Of a stretch of 64,000 nt of DNA, positions 12,604 to 21,757 are shown in pieces. Within the stretch, counting starts at the first letter, position 1, and every line of letters begins with the position of its first letter. The notes under the pieces are model-generated. The model did not search any database and was not told the DNA's origin. It worked only from the letters and a program-made list of their open reading frames with translations. This DNA is from Calycina herbarum (Eukaryota > Ascomycota > Leotiomycetes > Helotiales > Pezizellaceae). A program made the translations under genes and the position numbers. The stretch spans positions 1-64,000 of the forward strand of contig LLEY01000222.1 in NCBI GenBank assembly GCA_001414485.1. The letters are read 5' to 3'.

Positions 12604-12772
12604 GCTATTTGTAGGTAACCTACAAATAGCTGAATCAATTTTAAATTTTTTTTTTCTTTGGACAATCAGTGGGTGACCTGCGAATAGTCGGGGTGATTGT
12701 TATGCTATTTGTAAGTTACCCACCAATAGAGAGGTAGTTTTTGAGACTGTTGGTAGGTTACCTGTAAATAGC
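12604..12772. repeat. Cluster of ~26-bp palindromes (arm GCTATTTGTAGGT)
   Basis: At 12604-12630 there is a perfect palindrome: 13-nt arms GCTATTTGTAGGT / ACCTACAAATAGC around one central base. Degenerate copies follow at 12704-12729 and 12750-12772, and a half copy at about 12671-12687 (GGTGACCTGCGAATAG). The same motif recurs at 55935-55961, 56123-56146, 56307-56332 and 57922-57947, always outside coding sequence. Confidence 0.8.
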
Positions 12773-12856
12773 TTGAGCTTGGTTACTTAACTTATGACTC
12801 GAGGGTAAGGGGGTATTATATTGAAGGTGGTGAGCATGGCTTACTCGCCCCTTTTT

Positions 12857-13021
12857 TGGCCCCCAAATGTGGTTGGCTTATTCTCAATTCTTTGGCTTGC
12901 CCGATAGTTGCTAGGTTGCTCGGTATTTGTTAGCTTACTTTATCTTTACTAGCTTACTCGTAATTATGCAGTTTACTCACTCGTGATTTATTTTGGCCCC
13001 CAAACTTGCTTGGCTTACTTG
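12857..13021. repeat. Degenerate direct repeat with TTGGCCCCCAAA core
   Basis: TTTTGGCCCCCAAA followed by T/C-TG-x-TTGGCTTA occurs at about 12857 and again at about 12991. Several GCTTACT / AGCTTACT units lie between. The pattern looks like an old, eroded tandem array. No coding content is visible. Confidence 0.5.
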
Positions 13022-13502
13022 GAGTTACACAAGAAGTTTCCGCTCGGCGGAATTTCACTCCGGTGGCATTTATTACTTTCTCACCTTTTTGATGAACGAC
13101 GCAAGGTTTCAAGGGAGAATGGGAAAATAAAGCAGGAAAAGCTATTTGGAATGCCAATTATAGAATCAACCAATTATGCTGTAAGCAAATACACTAATTT
13201 ACGCACATGTTACTATTCGAGGTGTATTTGGGGCTTCCACAAGTGTTTTATGGACATATAGGTTTGAATGGAATTCTCCAGCGTTGATATCGCACAGATT
13301 TGACTCTCCAAGGCCACTTAATTTGCTTTGGACGTGGAACAAGAAGTATGGTGGTGAAAATATGAATCTTAAATCCTAAATATTAAGTAATGAATAGCAC
13401 GTCAATTTTAAAGTATTTGGAGTGTGCGAAATATTAATAGAGAATTAGTAAGCATTCCAGTTCTTGCTCGGTTTGTAGTATTATCTATTATTATAGGACT
13501 AC

Positions 13503-13737
13503 CACCGGTGGGTGTCAGAATTCGTGGCAGAAAACCCCACCAAAATACTCGGTTTTTACCTTATTCTCTTTTTGACCTAAAACATTTGTAATAAAATCGA
13601 AGCATATGCTTTTCAATGAGTGTGGTTGCTTCCTCACCTTCAACTACTTGCTTTTTCTTTGAATGTTGTAGTTTTGTTTATTACCATTGTTTTTGGTGAG
13701 GAATCGCCCCTGCCACGAATTCTGACACCCCCTGGTG
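13503..13737. mobile_element. 235-bp MITE-like element with 28-bp terminal inverted repeats
   Basis: The left end CACCGGTGGGTGTCAGAATT (continuing CGTGGCAG) is inverted at the right end with only 2 mismatches in 28 positions. A direct repeat TAC flanks the element at 13500-13502 and 13738-13740, consistent with a 3-bp target duplication. There is no ORF of note inside. The size, TIRs and lack of coding fit a non-autonomous DNA transposon. The 3-bp TSD points toward the PIF/Harbinger type, but weakly. Confidence 0.75.
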
Positions 13738-14694
13738 TACCTTTATAGAAGAAGGATGGGAAAAAGTTGCGAGGAAAATCCGACAGGTTGAAGACACAAG
13801 TTGTGAGCCTCATTAGAATAAAAGTAGATGTTCCGCGCCTCGAGGTTCGATGGTGGTCAGCACTGTAATATGGAAAACAGACCTGTAGCGCGCCACGTTT
13901 GATCCTTTTCGGTTCGCGAATGTGTCAATTTTCAAGCTTTTCCAAATGTGGTCAAGGCGAGCGAGCGGCTCCCCCGGATTTCAAATATATTTAACATCTG
14001 CATGTCATATTTGTATTTCGGGGTGCGGTGGTGTTGAGTTTCATGCATCGTTTCGCGGGCTTCTTTTCTCCTTGAAGCAAGGGCTGAGCCTCAAAATCCT
14101 TCATCGGATATTCGCACGAAGCGCTGTATCACTGTATCAACATTGTTATTCTAAGAAAAGTTTCATCAAGCAATTCATCGCCACGGGGCCCCTGGTTCCA
14201 TGTAGAGAGCTAGTTCCTTCGCGGGTGGCCGAATTGGCTATTTTTTGCTTGTTTGTATTTTCAGTAGATGGATGGGGGATTACCCCGTCATCTCTTGCAT
14301 CGTAGATTGCAACTTTCTCAGCTTTTGACTGTGTTGTCTGCAAATTGTTTCAATTATTCTGTAGCTTTCTAGCGCGGGTGCCTTTTTTTGGTGTTGCAGT
14401 TACGCTTACGGTAGGCTACGAAATTAATTAAGGTTACTTCCCCCATTTGTTCGCTACGAGAAACGACATGCTATTGGAACGCCCTGCATCTCTGATTAAC
14501 CGGAGCGCTGGGAGTAAAATCCTTGTGTTGATCAATTCTTGCCTGTTTTTGCTGCGCGCTTCATGGTCCTTTTGCATTCCTTCGCTTAACCAGTTCCTAA
14601 TGTAGTAATGGAACATCATGGTTATTCCACATGAGACACCCAATGATGGGAAATTGCAGTGGACTGAGGCTATGGCAGTTACTTCAGAAAAGGC

Positions 14695-14701
14695 TATATA
14701 A
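14695..14701 (+). promoter_or_regulatory. TATA box of the SLT-like gene
   Basis: TATATAA lies 164 nt before the ATG at 14865, followed by a CT-rich leader. This is a conventional spacing for a strongly expressed fungal secreted-protein gene. Confidence 0.6.
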
Positions 14702-14751
14702 CCAGACATGTCGAAGAGAAAGTAGACTCATCAACAACTTCATCATCAACA

Positions 14752-14776
14752 CTTTCCTTTCCTTTCCTTTCCTTTT
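14752..14776 (+). repeat. (CTTTC)n tract in the 5' leader
   Basis: Five CTTTC-like units lie between the TATA box and the start codon. Pyrimidine tracts of this sort are common just upstream of start sites in fungal promoters. Confidence 0.7.
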
Positions 14777-14864
14777 CATATCTCTTTCATCTATCTATAC
14801 ATTCATTCGAAGATTTTTGTTTTCACGCTTTTCCTACCAATACGTCCTTTCTTTCTCTATCAGC

Positions 14865-15768
14865 ATGTCTTCTTCCAAAGTCGCATTTCTTGCAGTTCTC
14901 GCCTTGGCGGGAAGCACATTCGCAGCTCCAATGAACGGAAATGATGGTCTCGTCCAACGCCAAGCAGCAAAGATCAATGCTACAGTTACGTCGAACTTGT
15001 CAACAATTGCAATTCCATCCAGCACGGGTAAAGCCAGCCTCCCAACTGGCTCAGTAGCACCAGTGACAATAGCTGCTGCTGCCACCACTCCGACTGAGTT
15101 CAAGGGACCTGGAGATGAAGCATCTGGATGGCCATCAGTTGACAAATGGGTCGAATTTGAAAAACTGTAAGTCCTCATTAAATACCTACACCATTATCAC
15201 TCAAACTGACAAATCATACAGCTGGGACGCCAACAAGGACAGCATCGGAAAATCCTGCGCCGCACCAATTCCCCAAAACTCTGCAGACGAAACAAAATTC
15301 ATCCACGACGGTATTCTCTCAGAATCCAAAACAAGCGGAGTAGACGCAAGATACATTCTCGCAGTAATTATGCAAGAATCCCACGGATGCGTTAGAGTCG
15401 GCGCCACAGCCTCACCAGGAGATGAAATCAACAATCCTGGTATCATGCAATCGCATAATGGGGAAAATCACTGTGTGGACGTCGGCTCCAATCCATGTTC
15501 TCAAGCAAAAATCGTGGGAATGATCCATGATGGAACTTCCGGTACAAAGGAGGGTGATGGATTAAAGCAGGGTATTGACAAGGCAAAGAAGGACTTGGGG
15601 AGCAAGAGTGACAGTCAGAGCGTTTTCATCAGTGCTCGGCTGTATAATTCTGGGATAAACAGTTATAAATCTGGAAGCGATTTGGCCGTGAATACTGAGG
15701 ACGAGCCAGCTGCTACTCCATCTTATTCGAGCGATATTGCGAACCGAGTCATTGGGGTTGTGTTTTAA
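14865..15768 (+). CDS. Secreted lysozyme-like / SLT-domain protein
   Basis: Exons 14865-15166 and 15222-15768 give 282 aa. The ATG at 14865 is chosen because it opens a clean signal peptide (KVAFLAVLALAGSTFAAP, cleavage near residue 20). It is followed by a Ser/Thr/Ala-rich linker to about residue 85. The globular part contains ARYILAVIMQESHGCVRV and NNPGIMQSHNG. This is the lytic-transglycosylase/goose-lysozyme-like fold signature, with the Glu of QESHG as the likely catalytic acid. Cys residues (SCAA, HGCV, NHCV, NPCS) suggest disulfides. It is predicted to act outside the cell, possibly on bacterial or chitin-like polymers; the substrate is inferred from the fold only. The intron is GTAAGT...ACAG with phase 2. 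Confidence 0.85.
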
Positions 15769-16474
15769 GGGGGTGCTTCATATCAGGGAGTCGACTTGGC
15801 TTTTTTGTTTTTCTGTTTTGGTTTAAAGCTGGCTGTTTACACACAGGGAGGTTGGCAATTGTATACTAGGGCGTTTTTGTATTTTTTGTATTTTTGTTAG
15901 CATTTAGAAACTCGTTTTGTGTACCAATAGGTTGATCTCAGCTGAAAATGGCTCATGCGTGAAGATTTACCAGGTGAGAAAAATTGGCTTCTAAACATAA
16001 ACAGAATTGAAAAGTTGAGATTGCGAATATCAATTCTACATTATGGTCATTACTCTCTATTTCTAGCTTTCCTGGAATCGACTAAATACTGTCCTGCTAA
16101 TTTTATATCCCCACCACGTGATGCATACCAGTAATGCCACTTATAAACTTCCAACTCAAACACTGGGTTAGAGTAACATTTAAGTATTAAATTATAAGAA
16201 TCTTGTCACTGATAAAGGTAGAACCCCGGAAAAGCCCAATCAAACAATATATTGTTAGTATTAGTTGAAGACAAATAATAAACCAATAATCAATTTTCTT
16301 CGTTCGCGAGAAGTATATGACAACATACTGTTGCGCCTAAACTTTGAGGTTGAAATAAGCGAAATCCACGTGAGTTACATCTCCCGTACCCAAGGCCCCT
16401 AGAAAATTAAGAGTAGAAGTCCCGAAAGCAGGAAAGAAGGAATAAAACCCCAAATTACAGCAATGATTCCAAAT
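15769..16474. other. Convergent intergenic region, no gene seen
   Basis: This AT-rich stretch lies between the SLT-like gene and the 3' end of the decayed esterase. It contains T-runs near 15800-15900 that probably belong to 3' UTR. No repeat or ORF stands out. Confidence 0.5.
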
Positions 16475-17896
16475 CTATAGGAAAGTATGAGTATAAGAAA
16501 CAGTTGTATCAGCTATCGGATAGGTCGTTTGACACTCCGAATCATAAATACTCAGCAATGCAACATTTGTCCCAGTTATGTTATCATAAGCAAGTCTAAT
16601 CAGAGTCGGTCCAAAGGGAGAGTATTGGAGCCATCCACCCTTATATGTGTTCAAACAAGCTAAAGAATTCTTTGCAAAAGTCGCCCATGCCCCTTGGATA
16701 TATTTTCTGATGGAAGTCTCCTCCCTGGCATCTCTAGGAATTCCAGCACCCCTAGGTAGTGTGTCCCAAATCAAGGGAATTTCGGAACCGTGATAAGCGC
16801 CGCTATCACGATTGGTGAAAAGGCGCGTATTAGGGAAATCACCAAACCAGCGGTATCGCCAAATAGGAGGGTTATGGGAGGCGCTGACGTTTGCGCGGGC
16901 ACCTGCTGGACAGGCATAGGTTTTGTTGTTAACACCTTCCCAATAGGCATGATCATTGGTCTGATTAACCAAAGCATACGAGGCGATGAAAATTCCAGCT
17001 TCGAAATCGTTGTTGCCGGTGAGAACGGGTAGCTGAGCAAACTTCCCTGCTTTTGACAAGGCGGGATAATCTGGGAACCCAGTAATATTGTCAGCGTTGG
17101 GCCCAAATTTGTTGCTTCCAACGGCATTCATCGGGTCATCGATTCCCTTGCTTTGTAGGCATGAAAGTATCTCAGACCCAGTACTGGTGTCGTTGGTGCC
17201 GCAACCAAGCGCTACAGAGACGCCAGACCACCCATCCTCACCAAAATCCGCTGTGCCAGACTCCATGATCTACAGGATATCGGAGTCAGTATACATCTTT
17301 ATGAATGCTTGCGGAGTAGAAGGAGTAAGAGGCTGTAAGGCTAGCATGTAGGTTTTAAAAATGAAAACTGTCTCAGGTCTAGGAGTCACCTCAAAGGAGA
17401 AATTTTACTCGGAAAAATTGGGTACTCACAAAGCCGGAAACAATGGGGTCGGATGCCCAGGAATAGGTGTAGGCGTCAACCGAAGCAGCACCGGCGGATT
17501 GGCCGAAGAGAATCATTCTTGAAGTATCGCCACCAAAAGCTGCGATGTTGTCCCTCACCCATTCCATCCCCATTCGCTGGTCTAGATATCCAGGGTCGTG
17601 GTGTGTAACTGTAGGATCACCGTGGAATCCTAAAATACCGACTCGGTAACTGTCGAAGATTGTAAGCTTGATAGTTTCGGCGCGAATCAAGGGGTGTTTT
17701 ACTTGAGAGTTACGACAATAATATCTTGTTCACTTGCAAGATGCTGGCCATCGTAAATATTGATTTGGGTGCTACCACTTGTGTAGGATCCGCAAACCAA
17801 CACGTACAGGTCCTCCCTGTAAATCTCTTTCCTCTTTGACCCTTGTAGGAAATCAATCCATGAACCTGAACCTGAACCAATGATAAGGTACGACAT
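16475..17896 (-). pseudogene. 5'-truncated type-B carboxylesterase/lipase
   Basis: Recognisable coding blocks are 17896-17703, 17649-17430 and 17269-16475, joined by introns GTAAAA...ACAG and GTGAGT...TGTAG. They restore VVTLNYRVGILGF and the FIMESG junction. The nucleophile elbow FGQSAGAASV (GxSxG) is intact, and the C-terminal half looks complete to YPIADTTVSYTHTFL. The start is broken. The usual ~110 residues before this point are missing. The segment that should read V-L-V-W-I-x-G-G-SYTSG lacks about three codons, deleting the oxyanion-hole glycines, and upstream sequence has no esterase similarity. I therefore call it a pseudogene. A novel short protein starting at MSYLII is possible but would not be a normal esterase. 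Confidence 0.72.
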
Positions 17897-18289
17897 TGTG
17901 ATATTATTATTATCGTTCAGGGGGTGATGAATTTATCACTGTCCAATCCTATATTGTATCATAATGAGTCTAGAAGAGGATGAGGTATGATTCTCATTCT
18001 ATCTCCTTCCACATGAGTGATACGTGGTAACAGATACGGATATATGAGGTACTAAGCGCGTTCAGCAAAGATACATCGACACAGCCAAGGCAACGTGCGA
18101 TGCGACGACAAGGTGGTAAAAAGATTTGCAAAATGGAAATTGAGCAGCCTCTGAACCTTGATAAGTCTGTACGTCTTGTACTTCAAAGTTTTGGCACAGC
18201 AATAAGTTCGAATTTTGGAAAAGTAATGTGCCATATAACTGGTTATTTTTCTCCTCTGCCTTTGGCCTCTGAACCTCCCACTACTCATT
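17897..18289. other. Short divergent gap between two decayed genes
   Basis: 393 bp separates the truncated esterase and the redox-protein pseudogene. No ORF with family resemblance is found, and the lost 5' half of the esterase is not visible here. Confidence 0.5.
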
Positions 18290-18851
18290 ATGGAGTCCAT
18301 CTTCAAATGAACCCTGGGACACTTATATCTTGTCACTGTTCCTATCCTCGTCCTCTTAAGTCAATACTGGTCCAATATCCGGAGCCCAATAAATCGGGCC
18401 TCAAAGTCGGACATCTCCAACGAACCAATCGTAGAACAAGTCAAGGAACATGAACACCGGGAAACCCACAGCAAAGGCAACGATGAAGTTGACATGGAGG
18501 AGCTCAAAACACTCAAGCACCTGTACTACCAATTGCATAACATCGAGAAGTTCCCCTCCGTGCTTCCCCAGGCCAAGAAAACTCTGCTCCGCTTGTTGAT
18601 GGAGACCGGTACGGCAACCCAGACATTACCCGAGCATGAAAACATTCTATCCGTCCAGTCCTTCTCACGAGAAGGCTTGGAGGAATTCCAACGCAGACGG
18701 GATATCAATATTGGCAAGGAATGGAAGGAGTATAATCTTCGAAGGAAAGAGGGAGGGGAACGAGAATTACTCGGGGATAGGGAAGAGGCTATTTGGTGGT
18801 TGAAGCAGATTGCACCTGTCAAGTATGTGGACGGCGCATGGCTGGGTCACG

Positions 18852-19019
18852 GTAGGTGTTCTCCGTTGTTTCTTTCTTTCTTTCTTCGGCTGTGTTAGAG
18901 GGCTGAGGAAGTGTTTCCTCCTTAGACCTTCTCTGCTCCTCCTCTCACAACCCTGTTCCCTCATCTTTATCGATCCTAACTTCGAGAAACGGCAATACTA
19001 ACTCCGAAATCATCCACAG
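18852..19019 (+). repeat. Intron A of the redox gene, introner-like copy 1
   Basis: This 168-nt phase-1 intron starts GTAGGTGTTCTCCG. It ends with a block from GGCAATACTAAC to CATCCACAG, after which the exon continues TAGCTA. Its ends and several internal blocks match intron B of the same gene. Part of the middle is a (CTTT)n tract. Confidence 0.75.
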
Positions 19020-19708
19020 TAGCTAAGGTAACCACACCATTCGCCCTCCAAAAAACTATGAAAGCAGTATGGCAGATCCTCTCCGAGGAGCTAGGCGACG
19101 GCGACCTAGAGAAAAAGCACGTCTTCCTCTACCACAAGCTCCTCGAGACCGTTGCGCCAGGCTTCCCAACCGCGGAAACGCTCGATTTTGGGGACCCCAG
19201 ACATCGGCTAGACAAGCTTCCAATATGGAAAGCCGCAATAGCCCAATTGCTCGTCTCCCTCTTCCCAAGCGAGTTCCTGCCCGAGATTTTGGGTTTCAAC
19301 CTCCACTTCGAATCCGTATCCATAGACACCCTCAAGACAGCAAGGGAATTGAGAGAATTGGGTCTGGATCCGTATTACTTCATTCTCCATATCTCCATTG
19401 ACAATGCACACCTGGGGCATACTGCCATTGCGATGCATGTGGTGTGCGAATACATGGACTGTATACTTGAAACCGAGGGTCAAGAGGCAGCACGAGAGGC
19501 GTGGAAAAGGGTACAGGCTGGGTACCTTCTGTCCATGGGTTTACCGGGAACAGCAGTCTGTCCATCCAGAAGACCCAAGGATGAGTCCAGAGTTGTTCTG
19601 AGCCCCGTTGAAAAGGAGATAATAAGGATTTTCAAGGCCAAGGCACAGGTCGTACATGGAATCCATTGCAGTAGCAAGGCCAAAATCGGATCCCGGAGCG
19701 TCGCCGAA

Positions 19709-19851
19709 GTGGGTGTTCTCCGAGTTCATTGTTCCCTTCTGGGTTGTTTTATGAGGGCTCTGTTTCCTCCTCCTCTTCAACCCCATTTCTTCCTCTTCCT
19801 CCTCAGATATACTTCTAGAATCGGCAATACTGACTTCGAGATCTTCCGCAG
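19709..19851 (+). repeat. Intron B of the redox gene, introner-like copy 2
   Basis: This 143-nt phase-0 intron starts GTGGGTGTTCTCCG and ends with a block from GGCAATACTGAC to CTTCCGCAG. Over the last 35 nt, including 6 exonic bases, it matches intron A with 6 differences. Shared internal blocks include GAGGGCT and TTTCCTCC. The splice join gives SVAE|WLEPAALES, keeping the frame, so this is a true intron position. Confidence 0.75.
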
Positions 19852-20778
19852 TGGCTAGAGCCCGCAGCACTTGAATCCCAAAGGTGGCAGTTGGGCCTAC
19901 TCCATGCCCTAAGTGGCAGCAAATACTGGATCTGCAGAGGCGATAGCAGCAAGAGCCGCTTCATCCAGGAATTGCAATGGAGCGGAAGGATGTTGCGCTC
20001 CTTCACCCAAGACGAATACGCCGTCATGAGGCGATGGATCGACCACCTCCCCACCTCCATATCACCTTCCCTCGACGGCAAGGACAAAGACATCCTTTCC
20101 GGGTACCCAGTATTCAAGCCTCTACCTCCTCACGCCTCAAACCCATCCACACCCTCATTCTCCTTTCAAAATCTCCCGGCCTTAAAAATCAGCGACCGCC
20201 CAATCTTCGAAACCTTCCTCCCCCTCTGGCTCTCCCATCCCAGCCTCCTCTAAGAATTAGTCTCCATCCCCTGGAGAACTAAGAACAAACTTGCGTGCAC
20301 CATCGTCAGAATTCTGCGCGCCCAAGCAGGATTCGACGAATGCGTCGCAGGAATGAGCGAGGTCCGCCGCCAAAACAGCCTCGGCCTCGCAGAGGTAGGC
20401 AAGAACATGATGGCTCAGCAGAATCTCTCCCTCAACACGCTCCCCTCGCTCAAGCACGTCCTGCAAACCTGGCCCTCGGAGTTTGCGCTCTACGTGCTGC
20501 ACATCTCGATGAAGCCGATCGAGTACAGGGGCATGCTTATTAGGATGGCAACGGCGTTTGCCAAGATGCATGTCGCGATAGGGAAATCTCGATTATGTCT
20601 ATTGTCTGCCCAAGACTCCTTAACGTTGCAGAAGATAGGCCAGAGAGAGCTGGAAGGGTTGGAGCTTTGCTGGGAAGAACTGAAGCAGCAGCCTGCTGGA
20701 AAGGTATATGCCGATTGTTGTCAGGGGTATCTCACTGCGAGACATGAGATTGATAAATGTTTTCAGCTTTCACCATGA

Positions 20779-21757
20779 AAGGAGATATGCCAAACTAAAT
20801 ACGTACCACAATACAAAAAGCTCTCTCTTGAATCTGTTCAATCCAGCTTCCAATGGCTCACGTTCCACGGCTCGTGAATGGCAGCGAAACCCCCCACATA
20901 GTCAGTTACTCAATTAAGCCCGCACGTTCTCAAAGAAAAAACAACACAACAAACACCCCAGGACCAAAACACACGAAGCGAAAAATGACAAGTACAAGTA
21001 GAAGTGAACTCAATAAATTAATATCTCTCTCGACTCACTCACTCAAGAGCAGCAGAGAAGCCCCCCAAACCCCCTCAACCAAATACAGCTTAAACTAAAT
21101 ATACCATCTCTCCCTCTCTTCAGTACACCCCTTTCGCGCTCCGCACCCTTCAATCCTCAACCCCCTGTGTTCATAACCATCATATTCATCTTCATAAAAG
21201 TATAGAACAACAAAAAAAGTCCCTCCCTCCTTCCATCTATTAAATGCATGTAATCTCGAAAAAGCAAGCCCAAGAAAAACATTCATACAAATAAACCCCC
21301 TTCCCACTCATGAAAACAAAACAAAAGAAGTAAAATCGTCCTCCAACAAGAGAAAGGAGGAAACGAGTCGAGTGGAAAAGCAGGTGCAAAACAAAAAAAC
21401 AATTGGGGGTATAGTATAGGGAAGGAAGACAAAAAAATCCGCAAAGAATCCAAAGCGAAAAAAGCCAAAGCGAAGTATACAAATGCAAAAAAGCGCCCCT
21501 ATTTCGAATCCAAGCGAAAAGCTCGTTTTTTGGTAAATTTTCATTTCCCAAGAATGCAAAAAGCCGTGATGTATTTTCCCGGTATGTTGATCGTGAATGT
21601 AATGTTTTTGTTGTGTGCGTGATGACAAGAGGTGAGAAGCGTAAAGCCGTACAAGCAGCCGTAAAGACGTTGTGTTTTTTTGTGCAACCGGTGCTCCGAA
21701 GAATATGCTGAAAAATAGGGAAATGATGTATTAATTTGTTACAAGTTTTCAGTCCGA
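20779..21757. other. Convergent intergenic region, no gene seen
   Basis: About 1 kb lies between the decayed redox gene and the 3' end of the Sec7-PH gene. It is A-rich on the plus strand, so T-rich in the minus transcript, and is probably mostly 3' UTR of the Arf-GEF. ORFs here lack domains. Confidence 0.5.

Larger units (their letters stand above)
12191..14864. other. Repeat-rich intergenic region
   Basis: This 2.7-kb gap holds the palindrome cluster at 12604-12772, a degenerate GGCTTACT-type repeat zone at 12857-13021, a MITE at 13503-13737 and the promoter of the secreted SLT-like gene. Short ORFs (for example 12983-13261 and 13922-14305) have no domain or splice support. Confidence 0.6.
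18290..20778 (+). pseudogene. Iron-containing redox enzyme (haem-oxygenase-like), interrupted by stop codons
   Basis: The coding frame runs 18290/18494-18851, 19020-19708 and 19852-20778, with two confirmed introns. It encodes PVKYVDGAWLGHV|AKVTTPFALQ, SEELGDGDLEK, LGFNLHFES and FILHISIDNAHLGHTA. These are hallmarks of the haem-oxygenase-like diiron (HDO, Haem_oxygenas_2) family, whose Glu/His ligands fall in such helices. A hydrophobic anchor (YLVTVPILVLL) lies upstream in the same frame, but a TGA at 18308-18310 separates it from its ATG at 18290. A second in-frame stop, TAA at 20251-20253, interrupts PSLL|ELVSIPW; the frame continues 174 codons beyond. Two nonsense codons imply a decayed gene, although a shortened protein from 18494 to 20250 cannot be excluded. 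A C-to-T change in a CpA context would explain the TAA. Confidence 0.72.
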
